Shown here: in pieces, positions 7,365 to 10,444 of the stretch
Layout: the number at the start of each line of letters is the position of its first letter
Numbering within the stretch: position 1 is the stretch's first letter
DNA from: Zygnema cylindricum
Lineage: Eukaryota > Streptophyta > Zygnematophyceae > Zygnematales > Zygnemataceae
DNA length: 10,444 nucleotides
Direction: 5' to 3'
NCBI GenBank assembly: GCA_037447655.1
Contig: JBBHKE010003495.1
Coordinates: 1 to 10,444 of the forward strand
Notes under the pieces: generated by a model
The model's database searches: none
What the model was told of the DNA's origin: nothing
Seen by the model: only the letters and a program-made list of their open reading frames with translations
Made by a program: the position numbers and the translations under genes

Positions 7365-7694
7365 ATGGAATACGGTACGGATAAGAAACCAATACCGCGT
7401 TTTTATTTATTTTGCGAAATGAATACCGCGCATGTATTTATGATGGTTTTCATTAAATGTGAATTTAATCGGACGATCGAAATTAGCGCCGAGATCGCGC
7501 AAGAAGATTTCGGCGGTTTGTGGTCATGGCCACATCAGATCACACGTGGCAAAATCACATTGGATCGTGGTATATCCGGAGATTACGGCACCAAATCCGA
7601 ATATGAAATGTGTCGAGATTTAGGCCATGTCATACAATGTCCGTACATAAAGTACACCGGCACCTGTACTTTTGTGTACAAAAGTGGAATATGA
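7365..7694 (+). CDS. LTR-embedded ORF, unknown product (3' LTR copy)
   Basis: A 109-codon open frame from ATG to TGA within the 3' LTR. Codons from about 19 align without gaps to the 5' LTR frame at 2039-2314. Over the aligned 91 codons I count about 20 base changes and roughly 17 amino-acid changes, with no stop or indel in either copy. That ratio suggests neutral drift since insertion, though the frame may have been meaningful before. Features include a repeated Asp-Tyr-Gly-Thr (near residues 2-6 and about 76-79) and the Cys/Tyr-containing tail. I recognise no family. The ATG at 7365 depends on changes in this copy and is absent from the 5' LTR, so the ancestral start was more likely the shared ATG at 7419. 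Confidence 0.3.
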   Translation: MEYGTDKKPIPRFYLFCEMNTAHVFMMVFIKCEFNRTIEISAEIAQEDFGGLWSWPHQITRGKITLDRGISGDYGTKSEYEMCRDLGHVIQCPYIKYTGTCTFVYKSGI

Positions 7695-8014
7695 TTGGCT
7701 TCGTACATCAGTAGATAGAGTCTGTGAGAGAGATAGGACTTAGAAAAATTAGGAGATAAGACCCTCTCTCCCACAGAGCTTCTGTACAAAAGGTCAACTT
7801 TGACCCTCCATAACTTACTGCTCAGGGGAGCAAATTCAGAGATTCTTTTTGCTATCGACTCAAGAGAGTCTTGCCTTTACAGGGTTGAAGGTGGTTATAG
7901 TTATTGTTTGCCAGGGTGGCAATTGTTCTTGCTGAAACACAAAGGGGTCAAGGCTATCGTAGAGGCTTCTTGAAGCTGTCCACTTTGAGGACTTATGGAT
8001 GTCTCAGAGTTTCA

Positions 8015-8019
8015 TATCT
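8015..8019. repeat. Target-site duplication, right copy (TATCT)
   Basis: These five bases follow the CA end of the 3' LTR and pair with TATGT at 1576-1580 with one mismatch, probably a later substitution. Confidence 0.8.
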
Positions 8020-8540
8020 TTATCCATCATCATAGAAAAAGCACTGTCAATCAAAGTTCTAATAAACCTTTTATAAATGCTAAGTATAAACAATGGTGAA
8101 ATCATCAAAAATACCTTTTTTTTCAGATAATTAGAGAACGCATGAGATATGTACTCTCCACCGTTTGTGTATCTCAAAGCAATGATTGGTTTGGTATGAC
8201 ACTTCTCCGCCCAAATCCGATAATGTTTGAAATGCGTGAAGACCTCACTCATTTCCTTCTTAAAATAATCTCGGTTGTACCGTGAGTAGTCATTAGTGAA
8301 GGTGACCATGTACTTGTTTCCACCAAGAGAAGGGAATTTTGAATTTCCGAATACGTCTGAATGGATAAGGCTGAGAAGGTTTTTTGCTCGGTGGTCTGAA
8401 ACTTGTGGTTTGGGAAGTTTGTGAAGCTTCCCGAGAGCAGAACCATCACAAACGTGGGACTCTTTTTAACCAAGCTGAACTCCATCTATCATATTATAAT
8501 TAACCATCTAATTCAGCCTCTCATGATGCACATGCCCAAG
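8015..8540 (-). pseudogene. Old copia integrase core, interrupted at 8014
   Basis: Reading right to left, HERLN, a Cys region (VCDGSALGK) in which the second Cys of the usual pair is Ser, and LGKLHKLPKPQV lead to LIHSDVFG with the first catalytic Asp (8357-8355). NKYMVTFTNDYSRY and EVFTHFKHYRIWAEK follow. The second catalytic Asp site reads RYTNGGEY, with Thr at 8168-8166 in its place. The segment that should contain the catalytic Glu is scrambled, but FIRTLIDSAFSMMMDKD follows, and the younger element interrupts there. The frame is shared with the protease region upstream. Stops (such as the TAA in LG.KESH) and the lost residues show a long-dead gene. Confidence 0.88.
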
Positions 8541-8960
8541 TCATTTATGCCACAAAACATTTTCAAAAAGTACACTAGAATACACAAAATTTGCTTTATT
8601 AGCCAGGTCTATCTGATACAATATGTTTGTGCCTATTGTGCCTACTAACGCTCCTGTACCATCTTTGCTAACTATCTTCTTGCCTTTGCTAGCTAGCACG
8701 TCAAAGCCTTTTCTTTCAGCAACCGAAGTAGAAAACATGTTTTTCTTAAAATTCGGAACATAGAAATCATCATACAAACTCCTCTTGACTACCTTCCCAT
8801 CCATCTTACAATCAAGCTCTACGGTGCCTTTTGCATTAGATTCAACAGTGGCACCACAAGAATAAACGATTTGACGTAAAGGGATAGTTGTCACCATGAA
8901 CTCGATGAACTAGGATTTGTTTTAGCACAAGTGTGAGGAACTGCTAGAGACAATAATCCA
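8541..8960 (-). pseudogene. Old copia protease and pre-integrase region
   Basis: The protease start reads WIIVSSSSHLC at 8960-8928. The catalytic Asp-Ser-Gly is replaced by Val-Ser-Ser, so the active site is gone. Stops at 8927 (TAA) and 8915 (TAG) follow. From 8897 a 118-codon open stretch contains KGTVELDCKMDGK, LYDDFYVPNFKKNMFSTS and VAERKGFDV, matching the later protease segment, and then TNILYQIDL before VLWHK. TGA at 8543-8541 interrupts the His motif WHK.LGHVHH that opens the zinc-binding part of integrase. The ATG at 8897 is internal to the domain and is unlikely to be a true start. Confidence 0.85.
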
Positions 8961-9328
8961 ACCGAGATCTTTATCTCCCTCAAGAAGCTTGGCGAGGGCA
9001 AAAAACTCTTTGTCGTCTGTTTTCGAAAAACTGACATCATCCGATTTTTTCTTTGCTGCTCTGATTTTTCATTTAATGGCTTCTTCTCCAGTTCCTTCTT
9101 CTCAGAAGAAAAAATTGTCGATTTTAATGGAGATTTTGCATCAGTCTCAATAAGAGATGCATTAACTACAACAAATAATTTTATATAAACAAAGTAGGAT
9201 TTAACCAGATCTGCCCAATAAAGATACTCCCGTCCATAAAAAACCGGTATGCGTGAAGGCGGGCCGGTAATTTGTTTTTTTTAAACAACAGGAGGTATCA
9301 AAGAGGAAGAAGAGGCAACAGTTGTCAT
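8961..9328 (-). pseudogene. Old copia gag, strongly shortened
   Basis: The - strand ATG at 9328 begins MTTVASSSSLIPPVV, a Ser-rich start like many copia gag proteins. A TAA at 9283 is followed in the same frame by RIPVFYGREYLYWADLVKSY (about residues 25-45), which fits the Trp-containing N-terminal gag motif. A Lys/Glu-rich stretch (EKKELEKKPLNEKSEQQRK) then leads quickly to the protease. A frame change between about 9060 and 8980 separates gag from protease. Only about 120 codons lie between the gag start and the protease. The central gag core and the CCHC zinc knuckle are missing, implying an internal deletion. The role would have been the particle shell. Confidence 0.55.
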
Positions 9329-9399
9329 CTCAGAATGTAAATCAGCTTAATTCAGCTTGAAGCTTTCACAGAAAATTGGTTAACAAAATAACAAATGTG

Positions 9400-9830
9400 A
9401 AATACCAAAAAAACAAACACAAGGGCCCAATAGATTTACAAATCCACAATTGTGTAGATAATATCAAGAGGAACACATACAAAAATCACAACTAATTCTG
9501 ATCAAAATAGAGTGAGATATTCACATTTAAAATTAACACAAAACTTCATAAAACAGTTTTTGGCACTAAGTTGTTCCTAAGTCAAAAAATGGCTAAGTCC
9601 TACACATATACACTAAGCTCTGCTGCTGAGCAAACGGAGGTATATCAACCGTACCACTATCTACCTATAACACCTAATATATGTTCGTGTTATCAAGGCA
9701 TGTCATTCGAAACCAAAACTAGTTACTTTACTAGCCCGTGTGATCAAAGCATGTCATTCCAAACCAGAACTACTTCTTTTACTAGCCACAAAAATATATT
9801 CACTAATCTCTCTGACCTACCTATACAATG
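9400..9830 (-). repeat. Possible diverged 5' LTR of old copia element
   Basis: By position, the 5' LTR of the - strand element should lie to the right of its gag ATG at 9328. A weak primer-site resemblance (TTTGGTATTTCAC on the - strand, near 9410-9398) and a direct repeat of the kind found in U3 promoter regions (9688-9789) fit. A - strand TGTATAGGTAGG near 9827 could be the outer LTR end. No second copy exists in the window, so this cannot be confirmed from the sequence. Confidence 0.25.
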
Positions 9831-9831
9831 A
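9571..9831 (+). other. 86-codon ORF with 17-residue repeat, doubtful
   Basis: An open frame on the + strand, rich in Ser and Thr, with two 17-residue units of the form C-x-Q-x-M-S-F-x-T-x-T. It ends in TGA at 9829-9831. No family is recognised, and there is no signal peptide or membrane segment. It lies where the 5' LTR of the old - strand element is expected, so a chance frame created by a repeat whose period is a multiple of three is likely. A small host exon is the alternative. Confidence 0.2.
9688..9789. repeat. 51-bp direct tandem repeat, two units
   Basis: Unit 1 is 9688-9738 and unit 2 is 9739-9789. They differ at about 9 of 51 positions by my count. Both contain CATGTCATTC and TTTACTAGCC. 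If the surrounding sequence is a retrotransposon LTR, this could be a repeated U3 enhancer. If it is coding, it is a 17-residue repeat. Confidence 0.75.
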
Positions 9832-10079
9832 TAGTGAAAATAAAAAGTTGAGTATGTCTATTATAATTTTGGTCCTATTCAAATCTGAATAGTCGGCGTC
9901 GTTTATGCTTTGTCCTCTTGTCATGCCGCATGTCGTCGGACATTTTTGTTGTTTATATTTAGGCGTTAAGACGGGTAGCCGCTACACTAATTTGTATTTG
10001 GGTATTATTTAGGTTTCGCAGGACCGTATGACGTGTATCGTACGACCTACATTTTCCGTGATTTTCGGGATGATGATTT

Positions 10080-10097
10080 GGACCGTACCCGCGGTCC
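10080..10097. repeat. Hairpin copy 1 (GGACCG/CGGTCC)
   Basis: A perfect 6-bp inverted repeat with a 6-base loop. The same structure returns at 10202-10219 and 10398-10415. Confidence 0.6.
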
Positions 10098-10201
10098 TAC
10101 CGTATGACGTATATTTTCCGCGATTTCCGTCGACAGTGGATTTGATTATTTCTCGTCGACTGTACGATTCACGTTGACCGGAATTCTCGGGGCCACAAAA
10201 T

Positions 10202-10219
10202 GGACCGTACTTGCGGTCC
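10202..10219. repeat. Hairpin copy 2 (GGACCG/CGGTCC)
   Basis: Same perfect 6-bp stem as copy 1, with loop TACTTG differing from TACCCG, so the stem is kept while the loop varies. Confidence 0.6.
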
Positions 10220-10397
10220 TGCTGTACCTGTTTTTATTTCCCGGATTTTCCGCCGACGACTCATATTCGAATTCACGTCGGTACAAATAATTATTCCGTA
10301 CCACATCTATCGCCCGCGATTTCGGCCGATGGCTACTTTGGTGATTCTACGTAAACCGTACGACTTACCTTTTTCGGAATTTTCGCTACTACAAATT

Positions 10398-10415
10398 GGA
10401 TCGTACCTTCGGTCC
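10398..10415. repeat. Hairpin copy 3 (GGATCG/CGGTCC)
   Basis: One base differs in the left arm. In RNA the stem would still pair through a G-U pair. The loop is TACCTT. Confidence 0.5.
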
Positions 10416-10444
10416 TACCGTACCTACGTTCATTTCCAGAAATC

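Larger units (their letters stand above)
1581..8014 (+). mobile_element. Younger Ty1/copia LTR retrotransposon, non-autonomous
   Basis: Two direct LTRs bound a 4334-bp interior that holds gag remnants followed by protease, integrase, reverse transcriptase and RNase H in copia order. The ends are TG and CA, a purine tract (ATGGGGAG) touches the 3' LTR, and a 5-bp target copy with one mismatch flanks it. The LTRs differ by roughly 7% over the 279 bases I aligned by hand (20 substitutions), so the insertion is not recent; a date would need the rate for this species. Gag has frameshifts and stops, and pol has five stops, so it would move only if supplied in trans. No canonical initiator-Met primer site follows the 5' LTR. 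The lineage within copia was not determined. Confidence 0.95.
6969..8014 (+). repeat. 3' LTR of younger copia element
   Basis: This is a direct copy of 1581-2634, beginning TGTAGAAATT and ending GAGTTTCA, 1046 bp long. It follows the polypurine tract and is followed by the right target copy TATCT and then in-frame integrase of the old element, so its end is certain. It has a single GCCGGTA where the 5' LTR has two, and a better T-loop-like sequence in the antisense block. It would supply the RNA 3' end, and it contains the longer ATG version of the LTR reading frame. Confidence 0.95.
545..9410 (-). mobile_element. Older Ty1/copia retrotransposon, split and truncated
   Basis: Two blocks of - strand copia coding remnant, 9328-8015 and 1580-545, flank the younger + strand element. 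Their domain order read right to left is gag, protease, integrase, then integrase C-terminus, linker and reverse transcriptase. The order RT after integrase defines copia rather than gypsy. Deleting 1581-8014 and one 5-bp target copy removes 6439 bases, and integrase codons at 8357 and 1573 then fall in the same frame (345 bases apart). The 3' part of pol after the early RT region and the 3' LTR are missing. The right limit is approximate: it is set just upstream of the gag ATG at 9328, and a 5' LTR may extend to about 9830. Confidence 0.85.
9890..10444. repeat. CpG-rich degenerate repeat with recurring hairpin
   Basis: Composition changes sharply from the AT-rich sequence on the left to one dense in CG dinucleotides. 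A motif of the form TGGACCGTAC-x-GCGGTCCT occurs at 10079, 10201 and 10397, spaced 122 and 196 bases, and is followed each time by CCGTA-like then T-rich TTTTCCG-like blocks. GTACGAC also recurs near 10040 and 10358. No gene or RNA is recognised. It runs off the window. It could be part of an LTR or a diverged satellite. Confidence 0.55.

Noticed and set aside
8403-8648. + strand frame of 81 codons
   Set aside because: It lies opposite the old integrase and pre-integrase reading, which has family motifs in the other direction.
9290-9305. AGGAGGTATCAAAGAGG as a primer site of a + strand element
   Set aside because: This stretch lies just inside the - strand gag start, where it codes for Ser-Leu-Ile-Pro-Pro, and no LTR is found to its left.

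Overview
The window reads as repeat-rich intergenic DNA of a plant nuclear genome, probably a flowering plant. It is AT-rich and holds no intact host gene. Nearly everything recognisable belongs to two Ty1/copia retrotransposons, one inside the other. All domain names come from motifs read by eye; no database search was run, and the species cannot be named.

The younger element is on the + strand at 1581-8014 (6434 bp). It has two long LTRs (1581-2634, 1054 bp; 6969-8014, 1046 bp), both starting TG and ending CA. A polypurine tract abuts the 3' LTR. A near-perfect 5-bp target duplication (TATGT/TATCT) flanks the element. Inside are a heavily decayed gag (about 2972-3757) and a pol stretch (3758-6955) in the order protease, integrase, reverse transcriptase, RNase H. 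Pol stays in one frame throughout but carries five in-frame stops. With the protease aspartate also replaced by histidine, the element cannot be autonomous. Both LTRs contain a matching open reading frame of about 100 codons with no recognised product.

The older element is on the - strand and was split in its integrase gene by the younger one. Reading right to left: gag start (9328), shortened gag, degenerate protease and pre-integrase region, integrase core to 8015, then after the insertion the integrase C-terminus (1580), a proline-rich linker and the N-terminal half of reverse transcriptase, ending near 545. The YVDD motif, RNase H and 3' LTR are absent. Removing 1581-8014 plus one 5-bp copy keeps the integrase codon frame, so the old gene was the insertion target. 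A diverged 5' LTR of this element may occupy about 9400-9830, where a 51-bp direct repeat lies; this is inference.

The edges are unresolved. Positions 1-544 contain no gene I can support. Positions 9890-10444 change sharply to CpG-rich sequence with a degenerate repeated motif and a recurring 18-nt hairpin. Nothing here acts as a cellular pathway; the history is layered insertion, decay and probable cytosine-deamination damage.
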